The notes under the pieces were generated by a model. It was not told the origin of the DNA. It did not search any database and saw nothing but the letters and a program-made list of their open reading frames with translations. Of a stretch of DNA of 64,000 bases, positions 1 to 10,781 are shown one piece after another. The stretch lies in contig JACCLO010000003.1 in NCBI GenBank assembly GCA_029448655.1, positions 2,046,001 through 2,110,000 on the forward strand. Direction: 5' to 3'. This stretch comes from Wolfiporia cocos. Taxonomy: Eukaryota > Basidiomycota > Agaricomycetes > Polyporales > Phaeolaceae. The position numbers were made by a program, and so were the translations under genes. Numbering within the stretch: position 1 is the stretch's first letter; every line of letters begins with the position of its first letter.

Positions 1-790
1 GGGCATTGTAGATCTTACACCCGCCGCACCAGGGTTAAGGGCAACTATACCCGACGACCAGGGTCAAGGTCTTACACCCGTACACTCCAGGGTCAAGGAG
101 TATTGGGATCTGGGGGTACATCGAGCAGCGTGAGGGGACCCCTCCTCACCGTTGTCTCTGAAGCTACTGGGCCACCCTCGCGCAATGCTTGGGCAAGGCT
201 TTGGGTTACAACCCCACCAGCGAAACCGTGCACCCGTCGTGAAATAATCAAAGACGATAAGGGGCCCGCTGGCAGTTTACCAGGGAGCTGAGCGATTATT
301 TACGGCCATTATCGGCCCGACTGTACGGACATTACAGTCCCCCCGGTTACCATAGAACCCAGCGCCTAACCAGCGGCTGAAGGGCCCAGGCAGCGGCCAG
401 TACATTACGCCACTTGGCTTATACTATAGACTTTTACACGCCCCATCACATAGGCGGATAGATCCCGGTCCCCCGGTATCCCGGATTAGCTCTGGGGCTG
501 GACAAGGATTCGGAGGCTGTGTTTTCTTGCCGGCCTTGGGAAGAAAACCCCTTGGCGTTTCTTGGCGCATCACCGAAAAGTGATGGACACAGATTAGAGT
601 GGATCGAAAAGTACCCGAAAAGTAGGAGTTTGTAGTCTCCACCCCGATAGCAGCTATAGACTGAATGCCACAGTGGGCGGGGGGCGCTCCGAAAGAATAC
701 AGGGGAAATCTGATCGTGACTCCACTTTGCGTACTGTAGGAATTCAGTACATACACACTCGTTACGTACACCGCCGGAGACTGGGCTTGG
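1..790 (+). other. 5' UTR of the decayed Ty3 element, homologous to element 1 UTR
   Basis: Long collinear blocks are shared with the reverse complement of the element 1 leader, for example TTACACGCCCC and the stretch around 500-560 against 35,450-35,560. Identity looks like roughly 70-85 percent by eye. The motif CCAGGGTCAAGGAG (about 92-105) and the GATCTGGGGG box (about 107) also occur after the 5' LTR of element 2 (near 46,470 and 46,562). That suggests a conserved leader signal, possibly for packaging or dimerisation; this last point is inference. Confidence 0.7.
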
Positions 791-3700
791 TCGCCCCCGG
801 CACAGGACATTTCTCTTTTGGACATTGCCGCGAAGAACGCCGTGGCTAGAACGATTAAGTCTCCATGCCGCCCTACCATGACTGGTCGCGCGAAGGGCTC
901 AGTGGCACCCAAAGTCCTAGGGGGAAAAACCGTGCCGCAGATCGAAAGCGGTCACCCCGAAGATGAAACACCACTGAACCCCGAGTACCCCGCAGGCCAG
1001 GGGCCGCTATAGGAGATACATTCACTCTCGTTTAGGATGGACAATATATTCCTTCTTGATAAACCCGTCCGACGTAACGTCTAGTCCGACATATCCACAG
1101 CCCACAATACATAGTCAATTAGGCAGCAAGGGTACCCAACTCCCTGCTTCACACAGAAGGCCTGCACCGTAGCGGAATCCGACACCGGCTCGTAAAGTAG
1201 AAAAGCCTCACCAGCACTTTACGCAGCCAACGCCGCCACGCACTACACCGCGCTTGGGAAAAGGAGGTACAAACTCCCGAGCACGCCGAACGACTATACG
1301 TAGTTACTAGACCATGTATACTACGGACTGTAAAAATCCCAGACAATATACTCTATATCGGTAACCCCGAAAAGACCAAAAGTAGGAAGTACACACCGGT
1401 CACTCCGACGGCACTGCGAAATCCAAGGCTGCCGTGAACATCTTGGGGGCCGCGCCTCCCTTGAGCACTCGGAATGCTAAGGACTAGCAACGCTGTGAAA
1501 CCGCGTACCTACTAGGGGGAACAAAACCCGAATAAGAGTAGGGATGGACATGAATAAAACTGGACAAAGGAAAAAGACGTATACGATGAAACTGGACAAC
1601 CAAGGAAGGAGACCGACGGAGCGAGAGGAAGCAGTAAGCTACGCTACGCAAGGACGAAGGATCGAGCTTTCGAGCTCTCCGGACACACCAAGCTCGCGGA
1701 CGCCGAACAAGTACCTGTTCCGCCATAACACGACATCCATCCGCCACAACCGGTATCTATCCCGACTGGACCGGCAGTCTGTCACGAGGACGACGTAACC
1801 AACAGCAAGTACCCGGAGAGGAACTCGGGGCCTGGACGCACTTCGTCCAATAGGAAACGGCTCACGGGAAAAGCCTAGGAAGCGAGTATCGGACTCACAC
1901 GAACCAGGTATGCCCCTTATTTTAATTCATGGACTATACTCTGCCATGGGGCAAACCACGACCCCGAGCGATGAATCATTCCGCTCTGTCACGAACTATA
2001 GCGGTAAACCATCCCGCTACGAACTTTCTATTTGGAGGAATGGCCCACAGGCACTCCACCCTTATAACTCCGTTATGAAATAAAATACATACCCCGGGAA
2101 GTAGCGTAATACGCTCCCACCTAATATTTTATAAAAATAAACCGATGCAACCCTCAATAGTAAGGGATAACATCATACCACGGGTCTGGACGAGGGGAAA
2201 TGGCAGCCTCGCCCAGACTCACGACCTATAACACATGAAGCGCGGACCCAGACCACGGGCGCGTGGAACCTAGTCAGTACGACCCAGACAAAGGGCGTAC
2301 ATTTACAATGAAGCGTGTACCAACCCAAGAATGGGAAGGGGCACGTGGAATTTTTTATGACACCCCCTACGCTACAAACTGCGCCACTGCAACACGGCGT
2401 AAGCTAGGGCATGCCGACCTACCCCGCGGGGAGGTCACACTACGCCTTCGGGCCCTAGGGACATTGCACCCCGGTAGTAGCACATGTACTACCCACGGGA
2501 ATAATTGAACCCGCCACATCCAGAATGGCCTTAACCGGCGAGGACGTGAAGGGACAGTGCGACGGACCATTCCGCGCTGTCCATACACTAAAAGTCGTAC
2601 TAAATGATTCGAAACGGAATAGATCATTTAGGGAACCGAAACGACACCCCATGGAATATCGAACCGACTTGCGGACCAGATCGTACCGCAATAATACGAC
2701 CAGTCACAGCTCGAACGGCCAGAGTAAGAGGAACATTTTGAGAACGTATGGAAAGTACTCCGAGAGGAAAACGGCACCGGTTACGACCCCGGCTGAGCCA
2801 CCTCGGTAGAGGAAATCCCGTCTGATAGGCAACTACCCCATACAGGGAGTCGTAAGCCCTAGTTCAGAAATATGAACTTGATTAGTACTCCGAAGCCCGA
2901 CGACTTGGCTCGCCAAGCAGTACCGATCCCCGCTAATGCAAGAGCTCCGGCGAACCTCACCAGCTCAGCGCAAGACGGATCAATTCGATCGCCACTACAT
3001 CCATGACGACCCATTCCGGGACAGCCAACGAGAACCACCGGCAGTCCACCACCGCGACGAGAAATACCGCGGGTAACGAATGCACGACCGACGTATCATT
3101 CCGGTCAATGAACCAACCCCGCCCCCGGTCTGAACCAAGTAGATCGCGGGGATGTAAAATATATTATACTTGCTTACATTCTAGAGAAAACAGGAACAGG
3201 AGAAGTAGAAGGACCATCCCTAAAGAGGGGGTCCTGGTAACCCAATACGACGCGCACTTCCGTCGTAACCGATCAAGCCTGAGGGAACCGCAACCAAAGC
3301 AGGGGTTCCCTAGTCCTCGCGTTACCCCGCCAGGAACGCTGAGAAACCGGAACCACCAGCTGAGGAAGCAACCCCCTCCGCTCGATCTCAAAACCCCTAC
3401 ACCAACTAGAATCGTCAAAAATAAGCAAGTCGCCGCTGCCGACACATCACCCCAGCAGACGGCTGTAATAGTATACACCTATACCCCGCCTTCGACAGGA
3501 TCAAGGCAGGCAGGACGTCACGTGCCGGACCCTAACCCGGAACTATGGGCCGCACGCGAACCAGACGCCCAGCCACTATACCCCCACGCGCTAGATCGCG
3601 CACTTTAAATTATAAATTCACTAACGTACATAGGAAGAAACGAACCGAGCAGGAGATCAGGCATACACCGCCTGGGCCAACGGCTGAACATGTAGCCGCC

Positions 3701-5860
3701 GCCAGTAAAGACCATGGAAGCCGACCAACCCCGGCATGACGCCACTCCCCAGTACCTAAGCCAGAATACGGCAGTGGGAACAGGAACCGCCACTCATGTC
3801 CGGTTACGCAACCACGGGACTGCACCATCGTCCCTCAACCCGAATCAACCTCGTACGCGGGCCAAACAGCGCCCTTACAACCCTTCGGGCCATCAACGCC
3901 CCCCACACTCATTCGGCGATTCCGGCCGTAAAATGGATCGGGCAGCTGGACAGCCCATGTACCAACCCCCAGTAGACTCAGATGGCCAGAAAAGAACCAA
4001 CGCAGTGACCTCCCGGTAAACCAGACCGGGCACAGCTAAGTACTTTCCTTTAATAAAGACACTATGAGGAACTCGAAAAGGGAACCAGAGGGAACCGGCA
4101 ATATGCCGCCTCTTGGTGTAAATATAACGGTACAATATGTAGATGTGCGAACTCCACAAAGAGCGCACAATGGACTTATAACCCCGGGGCAACTCAAACC
4201 CCTGTACCATTATCCTTGTGCTCGCAGAGGACCAGCGGGCCAGAACGAAACCCAAGGACCTCTGCGGACATAAGTATATCCTATAACCACCGGACAATAC
4301 AGCCCTAATACCGAGACGAGTAATACCTCGGATGTAACATCAGTGCAAACGCCTATGAACCCAATACAGGGCATAGAAGCGTACTTACGACCCATACAAC
4401 CGAGATGAGACATCCCTCGGAAGTATACGATTAAGCACGGGAACCTACGGGCCCGTTGCAACGACTCAATCGCTAGAAACACCGGGGAAACCCTACTAGA
4501 GATACGAATAAAACTATACCCGAGCACGAGCAAACTCACAGGGGGATAGCGCCCCTTAAATCGCTAACCACTCGTTTATATTTATAAAATAGAATAACGA
4601 ACCACCAAGGATGCGGGGAAACATACGCACCTTGAACGAACACGGAAGGATCCAAGTACCTAGAAATCGGACCAGAGCTCGCGTCCGCGCCACGCCACCC
4701 TTCAGTACCGAAACCTTTGGGAACACGAGTCACGAACGACTCCCAGTACCATAACCTCGGAAACCAAGGCCGCTGAAGCGCCCTCAGACCAAGCACGAAG
4801 GGAAAGAAAGTAAAGGGAAAAATAAGTAGAAGTAGAAGGAAACGACAAGCCGAGGACAGCTTGAATCTAGGGGGGGGGAAATCGATTATTTCGGGTCAAT
4901 TTAACGAAAATCACCCTTTCTGGACATCGACAACGAACCCTTGCCTCACCAAAGACACGGTGAAGGGCTACCACTATGCGGCATTTGGCAAACCAGGCCA
5001 TCACGCGCACACGTACTTAGGCAGTAGACAACGGTGCAATAAGCAAAAGGCACACCTTTACTATACGAACCCGGGGAGAACAAACCAGACACCCCACTTC
5101 CAACGAATATTACGATACGATACGACCCTTATGATACAAAAACACGCCGACGAATTGAAGGCGAACAAAAAAGAAACAAAAAACATACAAAATATAAAAA
5201 GAAACAAAAACATATACATAAAAAATAAAAAAAAAGACACACATCACAGTAACGAAACCATATACCAAAGCAAAGGAACCACATCCCCCCTACTATACAG
5301 ATAGGATACACACGGATAGGAACCAGGACTTATTACTTACATTCATTTTACACCTACGGTAGACGAGACATCCCTACCACGAACCACGGAGAGACAACAG
5401 GTAACAGGTCGGACGAACAGGACATACAGACACACGGAGCTAGTCAAACGCTCCAGGGAAAGATACTTGCAAGCGGGTTGTGTAGAAAAGACATGCGGAC
5501 ATACCATACACGCACTACACTACAACCTACTGTCGAAACCAGGGAACACGTAAGACAAAGAGCAAGGACGTCTACAGGACCCAAGGACCCGCGCGTCCAA
5601 GGTGATCCAATGGTAGACAGAGCTCAGAGTCGAACAATCTGGTCAAACAGCACCAGAAGGACATGCGTGCATAGGACCACTGAAGTAGAAAAGCTATACA
5701 CTAGCACTTCAGACATCACTGGTCACGCCTACAAGTAGACTAGAAAACACGCGGGCACTAGAACGTCGAGACCAGACCGATAGTACATCACGCCCGGTGC
5801 AGACAAGCACAGTCGAACCACGTCCAAGGAACTTGCAAGGAAACTCGGGGACGAGTTGCT
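791..5860 (+). other. Interior of decayed element, no intact coding region
   Basis: The plus strand is strongly A/C-rich, like the sense strands of the intact Ty3 elements here. However, the longest open frames are about 200 codons and none shows Gag, protease, reverse transcriptase or integrase motifs. A very A-rich patch lies at 5,160-5,240. Either the gag-pol region has decayed by many stops and frameshifts, or the element is a long non-coding derivative (LARD-like). A TAG stop interrupts the short recognisable C-terminal frame at about 5,780, which favours decay at least there. Confidence 0.5.
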
Positions 5861-5874
5861 AAAAGAGGGGGTAC

Positions 5875-6804
5875 TGTCACAAGCCAATTTCAAAGCCTAG
5901 TAGAACACGCTAGCTGGGCACCCCACTCACGCCATACGCACACTACAGCACTCTATCCGAGCCCAGCTGAAACCCCACGGCAACGCTAGTAGAAGCCCTC
6001 CGCTATACAGGACACTACGGGCACTAGCAGGCCACCAGCAGTCTAACCCTAAACTCAGTCCAAGTCCCGGCAGCAAGAACCATACGCTGCCTAGTCCCTA
6101 AACCCCGGAGTCACGAGCCGACCCCTAGAGCCCAACAGGCTACAATAGCACGACGGTACGCCTTATACAGACCCAGGCTAAACCGCCACCGTACACTACG
6201 CTATACGACGACTAGGGGCACGGTCTATGCTCGCACGTGACCCAGAACACTAAACCTGATGCCTCGCGTCCCTACCGCATGGACACTCGCCATTACTGGC
6301 ATAGACATTATACTATACCCCATACGCACCCCGACCTACGAGTACAACAGGCAGGGATAATTAACCCAGGCTCTGCACGACTGAGAACCCTACCAGTCAC
6401 AGAGCGCTACACCCCGATCGTGGCAGACCACGCCCGATCACGGACTTAGAACCCCGCCATTACCGGCGCACCTACAATCGACGAGAACCACCGATCGAAC
6501 CCGACAGATTGGCTACTCCTTAGATCCGCCCCTTATACGCTACGTCGCCATGGACATCCTCGCATACCAGCGCTCCGATGCCATTACCGGCCCAAAGCTC
6601 ATAGCCAGTTAGATACCAGTACGTAGAGGCCTCTGAGCCACCGTACAAACATGTACAAATAGGTTAGGAGTATATATGCCAGACAGTCTGAGCGACAACC
6701 TCAGACTTGTCTTGGCCTTTGACGGCTAGTGGTCCCGGGACCTGGAAGGCGCCTTTGAGCGAGCCCCCTTCCCCCGGTTGAGTGCTAGTTTGTTGCTTGT
6801 GTCA
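5875..6804 (+). repeat. 3' LTR of decayed Ty3 element
   Basis: It runs from TGTCACAAGCC to TTGCTTGTGTCA, the same termini as the element 1 LTR, but is 930 bp against 373 bp. A TATATAT box at 6,671 is followed 32 bases later by AGACTTGTCTTGG, the counterpart of the presumed transcript start AGACTCGTCTTGG in element 1. The first purine-rich block before 5,875 is the polypurine tract. Confidence 0.75.
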
Positions 6805-8117
6805 GTTGTGGGCATAGAGGATGAGCACTATCCTGTTGAATACCTCAACCCGATCACAGTCTCCAGCCTACCCTTGGCTCATTTAGCTCTCAAGCCAGGT
6901 TGTCCCCTGATGCTTCTTCGGAACATTGACCCAGCCAATGGCCTCTATAATGGAACACGGATGATTCTGATGTCAATACGACCCCATGTACTTCAGTGCC
7001 GGATATTAGGAGGAAGCCATGTGTTACGGGTCGAATACCCGTTCGTATATTCGAATCACGAATATAGATCGTTCTTCTGCACGTGGGCGTATAGCCGTAT
7101 GCAAGGCAAATGCTCGTTAGATGCCTTCGGGTCCTAAGTGAAGTTCTTAGGAGATCGGTTAATATCCAATACGCGTTAGAGGATATAATCTGTTCAGGTG
7201 CAAGTCTAATAGAATATAAGACTTGCCTAAGTCCGAGAAGTCAGTGTGCACTTCGAGGACTTAGTCGTTCAGTTGCTCGAGCGAGAAATACTAAGCGTAG
7301 TTTCCTACGTTTGAGAACGAGTATAAGACTTCTTGTTTATACAACAAGGTCGAGCTGAAGAGCCTCGACAGTAAGTACACGAGTTTATATACTACGTTAG
7401 TTTTCAGGGGTCAAGCCTGTCCCAGATGTCACCGCTACTATCTACGCTATAGTACCAAACGTTTGATAAGTATGTAGTGATATATCTGAGACGATAGATA
7501 GGAATGATGGCGGTTGAACGCCATCTATCAGCTAATAAACGATGAACATGAAACGGTGGCAGAGTTGGATCTGCCAAAGATGAAACGAGCCCTACAGACT
7601 AGTACAACTGGGGATGCGCCCAGTAGAGTCACGAGTAGCCAGGGGAGTTGGTTGCGCAACAAGTCCCTGTATCGTATTCGACCGGTGGTGAGTTCTGCGG
7701 ATATTCTAAAAATCAAAATAACCGTAACACCATGCTGGAAAGGTGGTCTACATCCCCCGTATCACTCTGGAGCCATCTGCACAAGATCTCCCCATTTCCA
7801 TTTCCCGTCGGCAATTTCCTGTCCGCCTTGCATTTGCCATGACCATCAACAAGTCCCAGGGACAGTCGGCCATGCATGTGGGATTGGATCAACGTGTTTC
7901 TGTGTTCTCTCATGGCCAGCTCTATGTTGCTCTATCACAGTGCACGGCAGCAGAGCGTATCAAAGTCCTGTTCTCAGAGAGTACCAGCACAGCGAACATT
8001 GTCTACCACGAGGTGCTTTCAGGCCTGTTGAACAATTGGTATGCACACTTGCAGCGTTTGGGATGCCTTCAATGGTCTGATTTATTTCTCAGAGGATGCT
8101 TTGGGGTGTGTGGATAG
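6805..8117 (+). pseudogene. Helitron helicase (PIF1-like), C-terminal part, interrupted
   Basis: Two segments, 6,805-7,021 and 7,735-8,117, encode the C-terminal part of a PIF1-family helicase as found fused to Rep in Helitrons. Recognisable stretches include [42 protein letters not shown] (motif V region) and [20 protein letters not shown] (motif VI region). The usual motif reads ALSRCT; here Arg is Gln. The two segments are separated by a solo LTR with a 5-bp target duplication, and removing the LTR with one CCATG copy rejoins the frame. The N-terminal Rep and helicase parts are missing because the decayed Ty3 element sits directly upstream. The Helitron therefore cannot make a full protein from this copy. 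Confidence 0.85.
7022..7729 (-). repeat. Solo LTR of the element 4 family, with target site duplication
   Basis: It is 708 bp, bounded by TGTTACGG and CCGTAACA, and flanked by the 5-bp direct repeat CCATG (7,017-7,021 and 7,730-7,734). It is closely similar along its length to the LTR at 56,866-57,563 next to the minus-strand element 4, so the sense strand is minus. No internal region is present, so it arose by LTR-LTR recombination after insertion into the Helitron helicase. Confidence 0.9.
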
Positions 8118-8682
8118 ATGGAGGGATGGTTACCATACTGGCTGTGATGGTATGCATGATCTACCACATCCAATCCATTGCTGACTCTCGAATACAGGAT
8201 TTGTGTGCTGTGGAGAAGGAAGATCTGTGGTCAAATGAGGCCATGGCTATTGAGTTCAGCAAAAATGGTATGTGTTTGATCCTATAGGTGCACACATAGC
8301 GGACTTGAGATGATAGGACTTGGGATTGGGTTGACAAGAAAGTATGATTGGACTTAGAATGTCTCTGTCCGGTATGCCCTTCCTTTATTCTGTTTGTTAC
8401 ATGCTTATGCGTTTGACTTAGGATTCCTCAAGAACTGTGAAAATTAGTGTAGATGATGTGTTTGTAATTGATTGGTGTTTGCTATCAATGTTATCAAAAA
8501 AATGCCCTACTTTTTGCGTGAATGGTGTGACTTTAGGGCAGGCTCAAGAGAACTTGAAATGTGGTTGCCTTGACTTTAGGGCAGGCTTAAGAGGACTTGA
8601 ATGAGCTTCCTCCATTGATCTCATATAAGGACATGGATTGAGATATCATGATATCTAAGAGACTAAGTACTGAAACTGTGTG
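8118..8682 (+). other. Helitron 3' non-coding region
   Basis: No coding region is visible after the helicase stop. It contains two near-repeats of TGACTTTAGGGCAGGCT (around 8,529 and 8,572) and runs into the Helitron 3' hairpin. Confidence 0.5.
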
Positions 8683-8712
8683 CCGTGGCGAAGCCACGGG
8701 TAATTAAGCTAG
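8683..8712 (+). other. Helitron 3' terminus (hairpin plus CTAG)
   Basis: A 7-bp stem CCGTGGC / GCCACGG with a GAA loop (8,683-8,699) is followed by GTAATTAAG and CTAG at 8,709-8,712, then T. A subterminal hairpin about 10 bases before CTRR, with insertion before T, is the hallmark of Helitron 3' ends. The same end recurs at 9,428-9,456 and, mutated, at 9,940-9,968. Confidence 0.85.
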
Positions 8713-9456
8713 TCCATAATATAACGGGAGCTCGCACCGTAGGCGCTCACGTGTCGCTAGCGTGTCACTCGCGTTTTGCGCACATGGACGCCACGTTTGC
8801 CGCGTGGCGTCCATGCACGTCGTTGATCCTCCTCCCATTAGATAGGGCACCTGCCATCCGCGGAGTTGGCCGGTGGATTCCCACGCCCGGCGCCTGCAAG
8901 GCGCGCGCTCTGTTCCTGCCCCGCACCACGGGGATTTGTGCCCCATGCCACGGGGATTTGTGCCCCATGCCACGGGGATTTGTGCCCCACACCACGGGGA
9001 TTCGTGGCCCATTCCATGGGGGTTTGTGGCCCATGCCACAGGGATTTGTGTCCTGTGGCATGGGGATTTTGTAATGTAAATACCCCACACCACGGGGATT
9101 CGTGCCCTACACCACGGGGATTTTTGGCCCATGCCATGGGGGTTTGTGCCCCATGCCACGGGGATTCGTGCCCCATGCCACAGGGATTTGTGTCCTGTGG
9201 CATGGGGATTTTGTAATATAAATACTCCACACCACAGGGGTTTGTACCCTGTGCCACAGGTATTTGCACCCGAATGCCACAGGGGTGAATTCCCACACCC
9301 AGCGCCTGCAAGGCATGCGTGCCGGTTACAGATTCTACAAGCAAAGTGACAACGATACCGAGCATCAGCGAGGTGGAGGAGTGGCTGAGCAGGCAAAAAC
9401 TAAAATATATTCTTAAGACATAACATTTGTGGCGAAGCCACAGGTAATTAAGCTAG
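8713..9456 (+). mobile_element. Non-autonomous Helitron-like unit A
   Basis: It begins TCCATAATATAACGGG directly after the CTAG of the upstream Helitron and ends with hairpin TGTGGC-GAA-GCCACA and CTAG at 9,453-9,456. It shares a block around TTCCCACGCCCGGCGCCTGC (8,878) and the block GAGCATCAGCGAGGTGGAGGA (about 9,360) with unit B, so the two are diverged copies of one family. It encodes no Rep or helicase; the overlapping long ORFs here are by-products of the internal minisatellite. Movement would depend on an autonomous Helitron. Confidence 0.75.
8925..9290. repeat. 22-bp GC-rich minisatellite inside Helitron unit A
   Basis: There are about 16 imperfect copies of a 22-bp unit CCACGGGGATTTGTGCCCCATG, some with ACAGGG or ATGGGG variants. 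A higher-order unit containing the tail TTTTGTAATGTAAATAC occurs twice (about 9,030-9,100 and 9,180-9,235). Unit B has only one related unit (near 9,650), so the array expanded in unit A. Confidence 0.9.
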
Positions 9457-9968
9457 TCATATAATAAAGGGACGACCGTTGCGTGGGAACTGCCATGTGC
9501 TTTTCCACGTGCGCCACGTGCTGTTTGTCGTCCCATAGGGCTCGCGCCACCGACCCGGGGAGTTGGCCAGTGTATTCCCACGCCCGGCGCCTGCAAAGCG
9601 CGCGTTCAAATCCCTTCGGCGAAAAACGTTTTGCGCGTCCTCCCTGCGCTGTGCCATGGGGATTTTGTAGCTGTTGTAACGTAGATGGCCTGTAATGTAT
9701 ATACACGCGATTAATTAAGAGAATTCAGGGAGTTTTTTGAGGCACCACACAATGTTACAAGCGAAGCGACGACGACACCGAGCATCAGCGAGGTGGAGGA
9801 AGTGGCTGAGCGGGCAGAGAACAAAAGACAGGTGCAACAGGGTGATCACACACCCTGGAGGTTGGGTGGACTCATAATGTCTCCATCCAGTGTTTTTTTC
9901 CCTTATTCTAGTTATCTCACTTAAGTGACAATTGATATTCGTGGCGAAGCCATGGGTAATTAAACTCG
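9457..9968 (+). mobile_element. Non-autonomous Helitron-like unit B
   Basis: It begins TCATATAATAAAGGG right after the CTAG of unit A and ends at a mutated terminus (GTGGCGAAGCCAT stem, then CTCG at 9,965-9,968). It is 512 bp, non-coding, and shares internal blocks with unit A. The terminal G stands where R is expected, so this end may be dead. Confidence 0.65.
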
Positions 9969-10781
9969 TGTCACTGAAGTTTACATGTAAGCGCCCATCC
10001 CGGTCTGGGAACCAGGATGTTTAGACTTGCCTGATTTGTACCATCACGTGATATAACCCTAGGCTAGGTGTGGCCAAATCCCAGTGCTTGCGGAATGCGC
10101 CAGGAGCCTCAAAATGTGCAGAAAAAGTCAGAACTAAATTGCTTGGTCAATTCTCTACATCTCAAGATTTCGCTCAATAGGATTGAAAGAGGATGTCCTT
10201 TCCCATCATTCCTATTGTTGCCCGTGGTCAATGTTATTATTATTAGGGTGGTTGGTATCGGTAGCGCCTTGATTATGTAAGGGGTGCCTGTTCCTGGCGT
10301 CCTCTACCTTATGCGATATCGGGGACCCGATCACAACGAGATCGCATCATTACTCAAGATTGAATATTAAGATCTCAATGCCTGCACCTATGTCATCACT
10401 TGCATTGGCGAGGCACAGCTACGCGTTGGCATCGACTAAAGTAGGTCCCTTGAAACCCGAGCTTGCATCGTCGAGGCGCCGCCATAGCAAACGGAGTCGA
10501 AGGGTTTCTTATTTTAGTCTAGTAAGCAATTGGCAGTACATGAGCATAATTTACAAACAACATGCATGAAGAAAAGGCGAGACAATAATGCAGCGCATGT
10601 AACCAATTCCCAATCATTCAGAGTATTTAAGGACGACTGTCGTCTGCCAATCCCAATAATGCCGCACGGAGAGCAATAATCTGAATTCCGACATTAACGA
10701 TCAAGGATAACAGTGAGACAGCAGCTCTATCGCAGGTCTCATTGCGCATAAGGCATAGACTGAAGAGCGTGTACTCGGCGA
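9969..10781. other. Intergenic region downstream of TOR
   Basis: No coding region, RNA gene or repeat family could be supported. It presumably holds the TOR 3' untranslated region, as TOR is transcribed toward it. Confidence 0.5.

Larger units (their letters stand above)
1..6804 (+). mobile_element. Decayed Ty3-like LTR element, 3' part (5' LTR outside window)
   Basis: The window opens inside the 5' untranslated region of a plus-strand LTR element. Positions 1-780 align by eye with the reverse complement of 35,330-37,900, the 5' UTR of element 1. The far end has a polypurine tract (AAAAGAGGGGGTAC) at about 5,861-5,874, followed by a TGTCACAAGCC LTR start, as in element 1. Just before the tract a short reading frame ending ELLKEGVLSQANFKA and a stop matches the element 1 polyprotein tail (QLEEGVLSQADFF), which shows family membership. 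No long ORF survives between. The LTR ends inside a Helitron helicase reading frame, so the element inserted there. Right flanking bases are GTTGT; the matching left target duplication lies outside the window. Confidence 0.75.

Noticed and set aside
3003..3608. 201-codon plus ORF in the decayed element
   Set aside because: Low-complexity Pro/Arg/Thr composition, no Gag or Pol motif, inside a region of general decay.
8925..9290. Regular 22-bp repeats as a CRISPR-like array
   Set aside because: Units are contiguous with no spacers, vary in sequence, and lie in a eukaryotic Helitron.
8704..9396. Long minus-strand and plus-strand ORFs across the minisatellite
   Set aside because: All frames are open because the repeat unit lacks stops; translations are low-complexity repeats.
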